A stretch of 33,234 nt of DNA from NCBI GenBank assembly GCA_947498445.1, contig CANMLK010000013.1, positions 1 through 33,234 of the forward strand, given 5' to 3'. This DNA comes from Beijerinckiaceae bacterium. Its GTDB lineage: Bacteria; Pseudomonadota; Alphaproteobacteria; Rhizobiales; Beijerinckiaceae. Of this stretch, positions 17,236 to 25,575 are shown in pieces; position 1 is the stretch's first letter; every line of letters starts with the position of its first letter. Under the pieces are notes generated by a model. It was not told the DNA's origin. It saw only the letters and a program-made list of their open reading frames with translations, and searched no databases. The position numbers were made by a program, and so were the translations under genes.

Positions 17236-17271
17236 GAGTCACCGGGTAGAAAGGAACACGCGACACTGACG

Positions 17272-17865
17272 TCAATTCGCACTTGCGCTACCGGTTCCCG
17301 ATGGATCAATCCAGCCGATGTTTCCATCCGAGCGGCGATACACGATGTTCACGCGGTCGCTTGCTGCGTTTCTGAAAATAAGAACTGGTGCGCCCGTCAT
17401 ATCGAGGTCGAGCACCGCATTGGAAACAGAAAGTTGACGGAGCGACGACGTTTTCTCGGCGACCACAACAGGATTGAAAGCGCCGTCGTCGTCCTGCTCG
17501 TCCACCGGCGCTTCAAGAACATAGCTGGCGAACACATCGCGTGCGGCAGGGGCTGGCGCTGCGTCCGATGCGTGATGGTCCTTGAGTCGGCGCTTGTAAC
17601 GCCGTAACCGCTTTTCAAGTCTTTCCGCAGCCTGATCGAAGCTTGCGTATGGCTCGATGGCGCGACCTTCAGCGTGCAACGTAATTCCCGATGCCAGGTG
17701 AAGTGTGCAGTCCGAACGATATCCGGAGCCTTCGTGATCGACAATCACATGACCCGATACGCTTCCGTCAAAATATTTTTGAACGGCGGCCTGGATCCTG
17801 TCGGTTACATGGCCTCGCATGGCGTCGCCGATGCTGAGGTTCTTGCCCGAGACTCGCAGATCCAT
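17272..17865 (-). CDS. hpf: Ribosome hibernation promoting factor, long form
   Basis: Binds the 30S decoding region and dimerises ribosomes (100S) in stationary phase. 197 residues, the long form: an N-terminal HPF/RaiA domain (1 to about 105, MDLRVSGKNLSIGDAMR, with the basic RLEKRLRRYKRRLKDH helix), an acidic Ala/Asp-rich linker, and a C-terminal dimerisation domain ending VLIFRNAASDRVNIVYRRSDGNIGWIDP. SD GAGAGGG lies about 7 bases from the ATG. It sits 152 bases downstream of rpoN, with a promoter candidate in the gap, so it may be transcribed apart from rpoN. Confidence 0.96.
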   Translation of the reverse strand: MDLRVSGKNLSIGDAMRGHVTDRIQAAVQKYFDGSVSGHVIVDHEGSGYRSDCTLHLASGITLHAEGRAIEPYASFDQAAERLEKRLRRYKRRLKDHHASDAAPAPAARDVFASYVLEAPVDEQDDDGAFNPVVVAEKTSSLRQLSVSNAVLDLDMTGAPVLIFRNAASDRVNIVYRRSDGNIGWIDPSGTGSASAN

Positions 17866-17922
17866 TTTTTATCCCTCTCCGAAGAGCGTTGTTGAGGAAC
17901 GCACAACCCGAAGGTGAATTAA

Positions 17923-17951
17923 GGGTTAGAAGCCGCGCGGGCCGGTGTCAA
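17923..17951 (-). promoter_or_regulatory. Candidate hpf promoter
   Basis: On the minus strand a consensus TTGACA, 17 bases, TAACCC, about 58 bases upstream of the hpf ATG. The -35 is perfect and the -10 is poor. Confidence 0.4.
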
Positions 17952-18017
17952 CCAGCGTTGGCAAGCCATCGGAAAGCGGACGTTGTGCAATGCGGCGCCG
18001 ATCCGTGATGCGCCGAA

Positions 18018-19610
18018 TCAGCCGTGGCTACGCATGGCTGCGGATTTTTCACGACGGCGTTCTACGGACGAAGGTATCCGCAGGCTTTCGCGGTATTTTG
18101 CCACCGTGCGACGCGCGATATTCACATTCGCCTGTTTCAGTTTCAAGACGATCGCATCATCCGAAAGTACGTTGTCGGGCGATTCGTGATCGATCATCTG
18201 CTTGATCTTGAATCGCACCGCTTCGGCTGAATGCGCGTCGCCTCCAGCTTGCGCGGGAATGGAGGCGGTAAAGAAATACTTGAATTCAAAAAGTCCGCGT
18301 GGACACGAGATATGTTTGTTGGACGTCACGCGCGACACCGTCGACTCATGCATGCCAATCGCATCCGCAACCATCTTCAGATTGAGCGGACGCAGATGCT
18401 CAACGCCGTGGGAGAAAAATGCATCCTGCTGGCGCACGATTTCCGTTGCGACTTTGAGAATTGTGCGCGCGCGCTGTTCCAGACTTCGCGTCAGCCAGTT
18501 CGCATTCTGCAGACATTCGGCGATGTATGTCTTCTCGCCGGGCGTGAGTCCCGCGCGCGTCACCTTCGCTGCGTATGTCTGGTTGACGAGGACGCGCGGC
18601 AGGCCTTCGGGATTGAGTTCAACGTGCCACGATCCGTCCGTATTGGCGCGCACCGTGACGTCTGGCGCCACAGGCTGAATGGGCGTGCCGCTGAACGCAC
18701 GACCCGGCTTGGGGTCGAGCGCGCGAATCTCCTTCAGCATGTCGGTGAGGTCTTCTTCGTCCACACCGCAAAGCTTGCGCAATTGTACAAAGTCGCGCCG
18801 CGCCAGAAGCGGAAGATTTTCGATCAAGGCCTGCATGGCGGGATCAAACCGGTCCCGTTCGCGCAACTGGATGGCGAGACATTCGGCAAGGTCGCGCGCG
18901 CCAACGCCAGTTGGATCAAACGTGTGAATGACGGCGAGAATGCGCTCGACTCGTTCAAGCGGCGTCCCAAGACGTTCGGCGACCTCAGCGAGGGGTTCGC
19001 GCAGATACCCGGCCTCGTCGACGCCATCGATCAGCGCGTGGCCGATCAGCCGGTCCGTGGGATCGGTGACCGCCACCGCAAGCTGCTGTTCCAGATGGCC
19101 GGACAGGCTGACCTGCGCGGCGACATAGGCTTCCAGATTGGGCGCTTCTTCGCCGCCCCCGCCCGGCGCGCCGCTCCATGAGGTCGCCGACAGGCCAGGA
19201 TCGTCGTGACGCACTTCGGCGGCGGTGGCGGGGTGGTCGGAGTCAAACGTATTTCCGATTTCGGTGCCAAGGTCGGCGGACAAAGCGGCTGCGTCGGTCT
19301 GCAGGCCTTCCTGCGCCCAGTCTCCTTCCCTTGCGTCTGCTTCCCACTCCCGGCTGTCGAAGGCGTCGCCTTCGCTGGCGCCTGCCGCCTCCCTGTCCCA
19401 GTCAGCTTCGGCGGCCGCGGTCTCGGGAGCGCTTTCGCGGTCGCCGATCTCCTCGACGCGCTCAAGAAGCGGGTTACGCTCGAGCTCCTGCTCGACGTAG
19501 GCAGACAGTTCAAGGCTGGAAAACTGCAGGAGCTTGATGGCCTGCAGCAATTGCGGCGTCATGACCAGGGATTGCCCCTGTCGCAGCATCAACCGCGTCG
19601 AAAGCGCCAT
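18018..19610 (-). CDS. rpoN: RNA polymerase sigma-54 factor
   Basis: Alternative sigma factor that directs RNA polymerase to -24/-12 promoters and needs an AAA+ activator. 530 residues. Region I at the N-terminus has the expected MTPQLLQAIKLLQFSSLEL and NPLLE stretch. An acidic region II of about 100 residues follows, rich in Asp, Glu and Ala. The core-binding domain (GYLREPLAEVAERL, FDPTGVGARDLAECLAIQL) and the DNA-binding part (MHESTVSRVTSNKHISCPRG helix-turn-helix) come next, and the RpoN box ARRTVAKYRE is at about 499-508. The start ATG has AGG 8-9 bases upstream. It lies downstream of lptB, a rhizobial hallmark. A 9-bp hairpin sits immediately upstream of its ribosome site. Confidence 0.98.
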   Translation of the reverse strand: MALSTRLMLRQGQSLVMTPQLLQAIKLLQFSSLELSAYVEQELERNPLLERVEEIGDRESAPETAAAEADWDREAAGASEGDAFDSREWEADAREGDWAQEGLQTDAAALSADLGTEIGNTFDSDHPATAAEVRHDDPGLSATSWSGAPGGGGEEAPNLEAYVAAQVSLSGHLEQQLAVAVTDPTDRLIGHALIDGVDEAGYLREPLAEVAERLGTPLERVERILAVIHTFDPTGVGARDLAECLAIQLRERDRFDPAMQALIENLPLLARRDFVQLRKLCGVDEEDLTDMLKEIRALDPKPGRAFSGTPIQPVAPDVTVRANTDGSWHVELNPEGLPRVLVNQTYAAKVTRAGLTPGEKTYIAECLQNANWLTRSLEQRARTILKVATEIVRQQDAFFSHGVEHLRPLNLKMVADAIGMHESTVSRVTSNKHISCPRGLFEFKYFFTASIPAQAGGDAHSAEAVRFKIKQMIDHESPDNVLSDDAIVLKLKQANVNIARRTVAKYRESLRIPSSVERRREKSAAMRSHG

Positions 19611-19626
19611 CTATCCGACCTGCTCC

Positions 19627-19650
19627 ACGGGCCGATTACTTTCGGCCCGT
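19627..19650 (-). promoter_or_regulatory. Hairpin in the rpoN leader
   Basis: A 9-bp perfect stem, ACGGGCCGA / TCGGCCCGT, with a 6-base loop. On the minus strand it ends right before the GGAGCAGG ribosome site of rpoN and has no T-run. It may end some lptB transcripts or tune rpoN translation; on the plus strand it is followed by TTCTT, where no gene ends. Confidence 0.5.
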
Positions 19651-19744
19651 TTCTTGCTTACCTTGAACTGCAGGGATAGGGCAAGGCGCCTGTCGTCACA
19701 CCCGGCAGGGTTGCGCGCGCGTGCTTAACGCAGAGCTTACGCCA

Positions 19745-20653
19745 TCACATTCGGAAGTCTTCGCCGAGGTAATAGCGGCGCACGTCCGGGTCGGCGACAA
19801 TTGCCTCGGGCGATCCTTCGGTCAGCACCTGGCCCGAATGGATGATGTAGGCGCGGTCGATCAATCCCAGCGTTTCCCGCACGTTATGGTCGGTGATCAG
19901 CACGCCGATGCCGCGCTGCGTCAGGTGACGAACAAGTTGCTGGATATCCCCGACGGCGATCGGATCGATGCCCGCGAAGGGCTCGTCGAGCAGCATGAAG
20001 GAGGGTTGGCTGGCCAGCGCGCGGGCAATTTCGCAGCGCCGACGTTCGCCGCCCGATAAGGCAATCGAGGGCGACTTGCGCAGGCGTTTGATGTCAAATT
20101 CGTCGAGGAGCGCTTCAAGCTCGGCTTCGCGGGCATCCTTGTCGCTGATCGCCACCTCCAGCACGGCGCGAATGTTATCCTCGACATTCAGTCCGCGAAA
20201 AATCGAGGCTTCCTGCGGCAGGTAGCCGATGCCCAGCCGCGCGCGGCGATACATGGGCAAGGATGTGACGTCGTGCCCGTCGAGTTCGATCTCGCCCTTG
20301 TCTGGTTTCACCAGGCCAGTGATCATGTAAAAGACCGTCGTCTTGCCGGCGCCGTTGGGGCCAAGAAGGCCCACAGCCTCACCCCGGCGCACCGCCAGAC
20401 TGATGTTTTGCACCACCTGTCGCCCGCGATAGCTCTTGCCGAGGTTGTAAGCGCCCAGCGAGCCTTCGCCGTAATGGTCGACGTAATGAAGCGCCTGCGC
20501 GCTTTCATCGGCGTAGGCATATTCGGCGCCTTGCTGCGGCTGCGGCTGCGGCTGCGGCGTTTGCGGATTTGCGTCTTCGCCGCGCCCGAACAGGCTGCGC
20601 AACTTGCGAACGGCCGCGAAGCGTCCACTGCTCGTGTTTCCGGGGATGGACAT
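19745..20653 (-). CDS. lptB: LPS export ABC transporter ATPase LptB, with N-terminal extension
   Basis: Cytoplasmic ATPase that, with LptF and LptG, extracts LPS from the inner membrane. Walker [10 protein letters not shown] at 98-106, Q-loop YLPQEAS, signature [15 protein letters not shown] from 199, Walker B FMLLDEP at 219-225, and H-loop His256 in [13 protein letters not shown] typical LptB proteins have about 240 residues; this one has 302 because about 65 residues precede the transporter domain, including a PQPQPQPQ run coded by tandem TGCGGC hexamers (plus-strand reading). No other Met lies between the first residue and the domain. The SD is weak, so an unusual internal start cannot be excluded. 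It follows lptA and precedes rpoN, as in other Hyphomicrobiales. Confidence 0.96.
   Translation of the reverse strand: MSIPGNTSSGRFAAVRKLRSLFGRGEDANPQTPQPQPQPQQGAEYAYADESAQALHYVDHYGEGSLGAYNLGKSYRGRQVVQNISLAVRRGEAVGLLGPNGAGKTTVFYMITGLVKPDKGEIELDGHDVTSLPMYRRARLGIGYLPQEASIFRGLNVEDNIRAVLEVAISDKDAREAELEALLDEFDIKRLRKSPSIALSGGERRRCEIARALASQPSFMLLDEPFAGIDPIAVGDIQQLVRHLTQRGIGVLITDHNVRETLGLIDRAYIIHSGQVLTEGSPEAIVADPDVRRYYLGEDFRM
20535..20558. repeat. Tandem hexamer (TGCGGC)x4 inside lptB
   Basis: Four exact copies in a row, coding alternating Pro-Gln on the minus strand. Because the unit is 6 bases, copy-number change would keep the reading frame. Confidence 0.9.
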
Positions 20654-20732
20654 GCGTGCCGACGACCTGATTTATCTTGTGATCGCGTATCGCGCCGCGC
20701 ACTGCAGCGCAACTGCGAACGTGCGGGGAGGC

Positions 20733-21344
20733 TTACGGCCGGGGCCTGGATCGGTCGGCAGGCGAGCCCTGGCTGGGGGTGATGAGGCTTTGCACGCGCC
20801 CGCCTGAAATCTGCGCGCGCCCGGATGTGAGATCATAAATGAGCTGCGACTGCGCATTGCCGCGCACCACATGGGGACCTTCCGTCAGGACGGGGTTGCC
20901 GATCAGGTAGACCTTGTTCTCGACGCGGTCATAAACGCCCCGGTCGCCGGTTCCCACCTGCGTCTTGTTGGTGACGGTGACCGGTCCGGTCGCTTCCATG
21001 CGACGCACCTGACTGTCGCCGCCGCCGCCCAGCGCCGCTGCGGCGCTGGAGGGCTTTGCGCCTTTGGCCGTCTCATCCTTCGTGAAGAAAATCGTCAGGG
21101 TGGGAGCCTTCAGGGTCGCTTCGCCCTGCTTGGCCAGGACGCCGCCGGAATAGATCAGCCGCTGCTCTTTTTCCAGATACTCGAGCTTGCCCGCGTCAAT
21201 TTGAATCGGCTCTTTCGAATTACCGCCGGGCAGGACAGGGCTGCCTGTGCGTTGCGCCAGCGCAGGGTACGCAGACAGGGCGATGAGCCCCATGACGCAC
21301 GCAAAAATGCTCGCGTTCAGGATTTGGCGCACCGAAAAAGTCAT
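20733..21344 (-). CDS. lptA: LPS transport periplasmic protein LptA
   Basis: Periplasmic bridge protein that carries LPS between LptC and LptD. 203 residues. The signal peptide ends at about residue 30 (IALSAYPALA before Q). The OstA-like domain is visible as PIQIDAGKLEYLEKEQRLIYSGGVLAKQGEATLKAPTL and continues with the beta-jellyroll repeats GDRGVYDRVENKVYLIGNPVLTEG. A Gly/Ala-rich insertion (SSAAAALGGGGDSQ) interrupts it. The C-terminus is Pro/Arg/Ser-rich. The ATG overlaps the lptC stop (ATGA) behind an AAGGA, so the two are coupled. Confidence 0.94.
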   Translation of the reverse strand: MTFSVRQILNASIFACVMGLIALSAYPALAQRTGSPVLPGGNSKEPIQIDAGKLEYLEKEQRLIYSGGVLAKQGEATLKAPTLTIFFTKDETAKGAKPSSAAAALGGGGDSQVRRMEATGPVTVTNKTQVGTGDRGVYDRVENKVYLIGNPVLTEGPHVVRGNAQSQLIYDLTSGRAQISGGRVQSLITPSQGSPADRSRPRP

Positions 21345-22060
21345 TCCTTCTTGCCTTCCATTCGGGCGGGGGTCACGCGCACGCTGTTGTCTGGAGCAAT
21401 GGTCGATTTCACGTTGCCCGTAAAGGTGACCTGCGCGCCGTGGCCAAGGATCTCTAGGCTGTCCGCATTGACGGCGCCGTTCTTCAGCGTCACTTCGACC
21501 GGTTCCTTGCTGTGAACATCGCCCCTCTTGAAGTCCATTTCCGCCGACCGCATAAGCGCATCATAGCCTTCTGTGCTGGTAATGCGGATACGATCAACGC
21601 CCGCCCCTGCGTTGAGCTTCAACTTGTCCGTGCCGCTGTCGAACAAGCCTGCGGGCGCCACAACGCGGATCGACGCGCCCTCCGCAGTTTGCACCGTCGC
21701 GTCAATTTCGATGAGTTCGATGATCTTGGGCGTGCGGATATCCTGTATGCCTGAGCGTGCGCGCACCTCGTAGGGGCGACCGTCCCGCCGAAAGCCGTTG
21801 AGCTTGGGCAAGTCCATCATGACGCGCGTGCCATTCAGGGTCGCTTGATTGATGGTCACGCCGCCGGGCAGCTTGCCGCTCGAACCGAGGAACGACCAGC
21901 CGGCCACGCTGGCGACCAGTGCGATGGAGCCAAAAACAATTGTGCGCCGTAAAAACTGCACGAGCCTTGTGTGGCGCGCCGCCGCGCGGAACGCCTTCGC
22001 GCGGTCCGCCAGCGGCGGGCCTCGGCGCGGCCGGTCCGGTCGGACGGCGGTGTCAGTCAT
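21341..22060 (-). CDS. lptC: LPS export system protein LptC
   Basis: Bitopic inner-membrane protein that receives LPS from LptBFG. 239 residues: a basic Pro/Arg-rich cytoplasmic head, one membrane segment at about 40-58 (IVFGSIALVASVAGWSFLG), then a periplasmic OstA-like domain with FRRDGRPYEVRARSGIQD and VVAPAGLFDSGTDKLKL. The 4-base overlap with lptA and the neighbours lptA, lptB and rpoN make the call secure although LptC is poorly conserved. The ribosome site is GGAG about 10 bases from the ATG. The rnd-like gene lies about 100 bases upstream. Confidence 0.93.
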   Translation of the reverse strand: MTDTAVRPDRPRRGPPLADRAKAFRAAARHTRLVQFLRRTIVFGSIALVASVAGWSFLGSSGKLPGGVTINQATLNGTRVMMDLPKLNGFRRDGRPYEVRARSGIQDIRTPKIIELIEIDATVQTAEGASIRVVAPAGLFDSGTDKLKLNAGAGVDRIRITSTEGYDALMRSAEMDFKRGDVHSKEPVEVTLKNGAVNADSLEILGHGAQVTFTGNVKSTIAPDNSVRVTPARMEGKKE

Positions 22061-22164
22061 GCCGGGATGGCTCCAGGAGAGGTCTTGAGAGATCTTGAGG
22101 GGTCTGTTCGGACGTCAATGCACAGGCGTCGTGGCGAAGTTACGGCGCCTGCACTCCGCTGCCG

Positions 22165-22779
22165 CTACTCGTGAGAAAATATGTCCTGATCAGGCCAGCC
22201 TATCAAGTCCAGCCGGGCGCGGGTGGGCAGAAATCCGAAACAGGCCGCAGCCAGTTCTGAGCGGCCCTCGCGTTCCATCATGGCGTCGAGCTTCCGGCGA
22301 AGTCCGTGAAGATGCAACACGTCGGACGCTGCATAAGCAAGCTGCGCGTCAGACAGAGTCTCCGCCGCCCAGTCTGATGACTGCTGCTGCTTGGAAAGAT
22401 CGACGGCGAGCAACTCGCGCACAAGATCCTTGAGGCCGTGGCGGTCCGTGTAGGTGCGCACGAGCTTGGACGCGATCTTGGTGCAATACAGTGGCTGCGC
22501 GATCACGCCGAACGTCTTGTAAAGCACCGCGACGTCGAACCGCGCGAAATGGAATATCTTCGTAACCGCAGGATCGGCGAGGAGCCGGGTCAGATTGGGC
22601 GCCGCCGTCTGCCCGGCGGCGATTTGCACCACATCCGCCGTGCCGTCGCCGCGCGACAATTGAACGACGCAAAGCCGGTCGCGATGCGGGTTGAGCCCGA
22701 GGGTTTCGGTGTCGATGGCGACAGACTCGCCGGGCGCGAAGTCGTCGGGAAGATCGCCCCGATGCAAGCGGATGGTCAT
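22165..22779 (-). CDS. RNase D-like 3'-5' exonuclease (single DEDDy domain)
   Basis: 204 residues forming one RNase H-fold exonuclease domain. The DEDDy residues are visible: Asp23 and Glu25 in AIDTETLGL, Asp82 in HFARFDVAVL, and Tyr149 with Asp153 in YAASDVLHL. Full-length RNase D (about 370-390 residues) has two extra HRDC domains, which are absent here. This short form regularly sits beside lptC in Hyphomicrobiales. It probably trims structured RNA 3' ends in the cytoplasm, but its targets are not known. The ribosome site is weak. Confidence 0.9.
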   Translation of the reverse strand: MTIRLHRGDLPDDFAPGESVAIDTETLGLNPHRDRLCVVQLSRGDGTADVVQIAAGQTAAPNLTRLLADPAVTKIFHFARFDVAVLYKTFGVIAQPLYCTKIASKLVRTYTDRHGLKDLVRELLAVDLSKQQQSSDWAAETLSDAQLAYAASDVLHLHGLRRKLDAMMEREGRSELAAACFGFLPTRARLDLIGWPDQDIFSHE

Positions 22780-22861
22780 GCGCGGAAAGCCATGGGCGAG
22801 TTAACTCCGATAGGTTCGAATGCCGCCATAACACGCCCGCCGCCCAGCGCGAAACGGGGGC

Positions 22862-23125
22862 TCATTCGCGCCAGATGTCGGAGCGCCGCCAGGCGTCTTT
22901 GTATTCCCCCTTCGAGAACCATGTGACGAAGATTCCGAACGCGCAGGTGGCGATCCAGATAGCCAGGTAATCGAGCCGCCGCAGCATCACAGCGGCATCG
23001 GGCGCCAGGCCCGCGAACAACGCCGTGATCGCGACCATCAGAAGGATGTGCGCGAGCAGCGGCGAAACTTTCAGCTTGATGGCGAGGAAAATCAGGAAGC
23101 GATCAAAAAACGTCACGCGGATCAT
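22862..23125 (-). CDS. Small inner-membrane protein, two predicted transmembrane helices
   Basis: 87 residues with two hydrophobic segments, about 23-42 (LLAHILLMVAITALFAGLAP) and 52-70 (YLAIWIATCAFGIFVTWF), and a charged C-terminal tail ending RRSDIWRE. I recognise no family. It begins 5 bases after the Gfo/Idh oxidoreductase stop on the same strand, so the two are probably co-translated. No function is proposed. Confidence 0.7.
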   Translation of the reverse strand: MIRVTFFDRFLIFLAIKLKVSPLLAHILLMVAITALFAGLAPDAAVMLRRLDYLAIWIATCAFGIFVTWFSKGEYKDAWRRSDIWRE

Positions 23126-23130
23126 GGCGG

Positions 23131-24096
23131 TCAGCCCAGAGACACGGGCTGACCCGAATTGGCCGAGCGGGCTATCGCTTCAAGCACCGCGACGCTGTGC
23201 ACAGCATCCTGCGCGGTCACAGGAAACGGTTTGTGGCCCGTGAGCGCGTCAGCGAAGGCCTCCACTTCAAGTCGCTCGGGGTCGGCCTCTAGGAATTCGG
23301 TTGTGACGCTTCGGCCGCCGGCTGTTTCCAGCCGGAAGCTGCGCTCGCCGCGCGCCTCGGCCCAGCCCTTGGAGCCGAAAACGTGAAACCGGAATTCGTT
23401 GGCTGTGGCGCCAATGGCGGTGAGGAAGGCGCTGGCGCCGCTGCGCGCCTTCGCCAGCGTCGCAGTCACGTCCGAGAGGCGGTTATCGCTCACGCCATGC
23501 TGGGAGATTGCGTGCACCTGCGCAAGGGGGCCGAGCGCTTCTATGGTCAGATAGAGCACATGATCCGAGAGGCTGCCGGGCGGCGAGTGCAGCGGATCGC
23601 CCTTCCAGCCGCCTTCCTTGATGTTGAAATGGCGATGCACGCAGAAATCGCCTTCGGTGTGCAAAATTTGGCCCAGCGCGCCGTTGGCGATTTCCATGCG
23701 CAGCGCACTGATGTTGGGCATGAAGCAACGATTATAGCCGAGTGCGAGCAGCAAGCCTTTTCTGGCCGCCGCTTCGCCCAGCGTCTGCGCCTGCGCGGCG
23801 TTCAGCGCCATGGGCTTGATGGCCAGCACGGGCTTGCCAGCGTTCAAGGCCGCCAGCGAATGCTCGCCATGCAGATTGGCCGGCCCGCAGGATACGATGG
23901 CGTCAATCGCGGGGTTAGCAAGCAAGTCCTCAAGGCTGCTGGCAAGTTCGATGGCGTTGGCGGCGGCGTAATCGGCGACCTTTTCGGGTCGCGGAACATA
24001 GGCTGCGGCGAATTTCACCTTGTCTGACTTGCCCTGTACCGATTCCACGAGGCGCTTGCCCCAGGGGCCGAGCCCAACGATTCCAAGCCTGATCAT
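23131..24096 (-). CDS. Gfo/Idh/MocA family oxidoreductase
   Basis: An NAD(P)-dependent dehydrogenase of 321 residues, usually acting on sugars, inositols or related polyols. The Rossmann loop is GIVGLGPWGKRL at the N-terminus. The catalytic lysine lies in AIKPMAL, where the normal EKP has Ile in place of Glu. The C-terminal domain includes SDHVLYLTIEALGP and the usual VHSVAVLEAI helix at the end. The ORF track begins 15 bases earlier at a TTG; the ATG at 24096 has GGAGGGGG directly upstream and is the likely start. Followed by a small membrane protein gene. The substrate is unknown. Confidence 0.88.
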   Translation of the reverse strand: MIRLGIVGLGPWGKRLVESVQGKSDKVKFAAAYVPRPEKVADYAAANAIELASSLEDLLANPAIDAIVSCGPANLHGEHSLAALNAGKPVLAIKPMALNAAQAQTLGEAAARKGLLLALGYNRCFMPNISALRMEIANGALGQILHTEGDFCVHRHFNIKEGGWKGDPLHSPPGSLSDHVLYLTIEALGPLAQVHAISQHGVSDNRLSDVTATLAKARSGASAFLTAIGATANEFRFHVFGSKGWAEARGERSFRLETAGGRSVTTEFLEADPERLEVEAFADALTGHKPFPVTAQDAVHSVAVLEAIARSANSGQPVSLG

Positions 24097-24389
24097 GCAG
24101 TCCCCCTCCAAATTGATCCCAGATTAGCCCGGCTTGTTTGCGCCGTCATGTCCCATGAGGACACCGGCCCAGGGCGCAGGCCTTGCGGGCGCCGTCATTT
24201 CCTGCAAACTCTCGCAGAATGGCGCAAGCAGGGACGCACCCTCTCGCGCCGCAAGGGAGGAAAATACGGTGCCGATCCCGTCAGGATTGTTGCCGCTGGC
24301 CTGTTTGGACGCGCGCGCGAGTGGTCCGGCAAGCTCCTCCAAAGGGTCGACAAAGCGGTCGAATGACCGACGTAGCTGGAGGAACGTCC
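24097..24389. other. Divergent intergenic region with ambiguous small ORFs
   Basis: About 290 bases between the divergent oxidoreductase and binding-protein genes. It must hold both promoters. Overlapping ORFs occur on both strands: minus 24124-24402 (92 residues, protein-like FDRFVDPLEELAGPLARAS) and plus 24148-24366 (72 residues). Neither has a good ribosome site and both have about 70% GC at third positions, below the neighbours. I do not call either as a gene. Confidence 0.5.
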
Positions 24390-25445
24390 ATGAAACATTC
24401 ACTTGCTACACTTGCCGCCTCCGTTGCGCTCATCGCCGTTGCGGCCCCGGTGGCGGCCGATACGGTCGCGAGCTTTTTCGCTGGCAAGCAGATGCGGTTC
24501 ATCATCCGCACGCCCCCCGGCGGCGATTATGATCAGCTCTCCCGGCTGCTGGCGCGCCACATCGGCAAGCATATTCCCGGGCAGCCCAACGTGACGCCGC
24601 AGAACATGCCGGGCGGCGGCGGCATTATCGCCGCCAATTATATCGCCAATATTGCGCCCCGCGACGGCACCTTTCTCACCATGGTCAGCCAGGGGCTTCC
24701 CGTCGATCAGGCGCTGGGCCTGAACCCTTCGCTCAAGGCTGACCTGCGCGCGTTCAACTGGCTGGGCAATATGGCGAACTCGAACCAGCTGATCGCCGTA
24801 TGGCACACGTCGCCGACAAAGACGCTTGAGGACGCAAAGACCCGCGTCACAACGATTGGCTCAACCGGAGCCGGTTCGATGTCGGTGCAATTGCCCGCGT
24901 TCTCCAACAACATTCTGGGCACCAAGTTCGCAATCGTCGTGGGCTATCCAGGCGGCCAGCATGTCGACCTTGCGATGGAGCAAGGCGAAGTTGAGGGACG
25001 AGGCACCAACACCTACACCGGCTACATGGCCTCAAAGCCCCAATACCTGAATGACAAGTTGTTGCGACCGCTGCTTCAGGTTGGCCTCGAAGCTGAAGAA
25101 AATCTTCCCGGAGTGCCGCTGCTGAAAGACCTCAAGCTGTCGGACGCTGACAGGGTTGCGGCCGACTATATGTCGAAGGCTGTCGCTGTAGGCAGGCCTG
25201 TCGCGACAACGCCGGGCGTGCCCGCCGATCGCGTCGCCGCGTTGCGCAGGGCGTTCGACCTCGCGCTGGAAGATCCCGACTTCAAGGATGAAGCGGCGAA
25301 AGGAAACGCTGAAATTCGCCCCATGAACGCTGACGTTCTCACCCGCATCGTGCGGGAGTTGATCGACGCGCCTGAGTCTGTTCGCAGCCGCGTGAAAGTC
25401 GCTCTTGAGCCAAAGGCGGAAGATCAGCGCAACCTTTCCAAGTAA
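24390..25445 (+). CDS. TTT/Bug-type periplasmic substrate-binding protein, paralogue 1
   Basis: 351 residues. The signal peptide is MKHSLATLAASVALIAVAAPVAA, cleaved near residue 23. The mature part opens with FFAGKQMRFIIRTPPGGDYD, the ligand-loop region, followed by RHIGKHIPGQPNVTPQNMPGGGGI and APRDGTF, all typical of tripartite tricarboxylate transporter (TctC/Bug) receptors. Start: the ATG at 24390 has GGAGG seven bases upstream; the track's longer ORF is non-coding upstream of it. Such proteins bind carboxylates and related small acids. No TctA/TctB membrane genes are present. Unlike the other two paralogues in this window it lacks the paired cysteines (see finding). Next to oligopeptidase B on the same strand, 130 bases away. 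Confidence 0.9.
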   Translation: MKHSLATLAASVALIAVAAPVAADTVASFFAGKQMRFIIRTPPGGDYDQLSRLLARHIGKHIPGQPNVTPQNMPGGGGIIAANYIANIAPRDGTFLTMVSQGLPVDQALGLNPSLKADLRAFNWLGNMANSNQLIAVWHTSPTKTLEDAKTRVTTIGSTGAGSMSVQLPAFSNNILGTKFAIVVGYPGGQHVDLAMEQGEVEGRGTNTYTGYMASKPQYLNDKLLRPLLQVGLEAEENLPGVPLLKDLKLSDADRVAADYMSKAVAVGRPVATTPGVPADRVAALRRAFDLALEDPDFKDEAAKGNAEIRPMNADVLTRIVRELIDAPESVRSRVKVALEPKAEDQRNLSK

Positions 25446-25575
25446 GCCCGCCGCTGAAAACGCGCGAAGCGCCTATCATCGCCAAAGCCCGCACCGGTTG
25501 GCGTTGCCTTGAGCGACCGCCGCGCCTACTTAACGCGAGGCGCGCGTTGACGCGCGACCGGACCCTGGCGCTGCA

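Noticed and set aside
24183-24389. N-terminal extension of receptor 1 in the ORF track
   Set aside because: The Arg/Pro-rich segment precedes a clear signal peptide and SD at the ATG at 24390.
25532-25556. CG-rich palindromes before oligopeptidase B
   Set aside because: Short CGCGCG repeats arise often at this GC content, and two mutually exclusive pairings are equally good.
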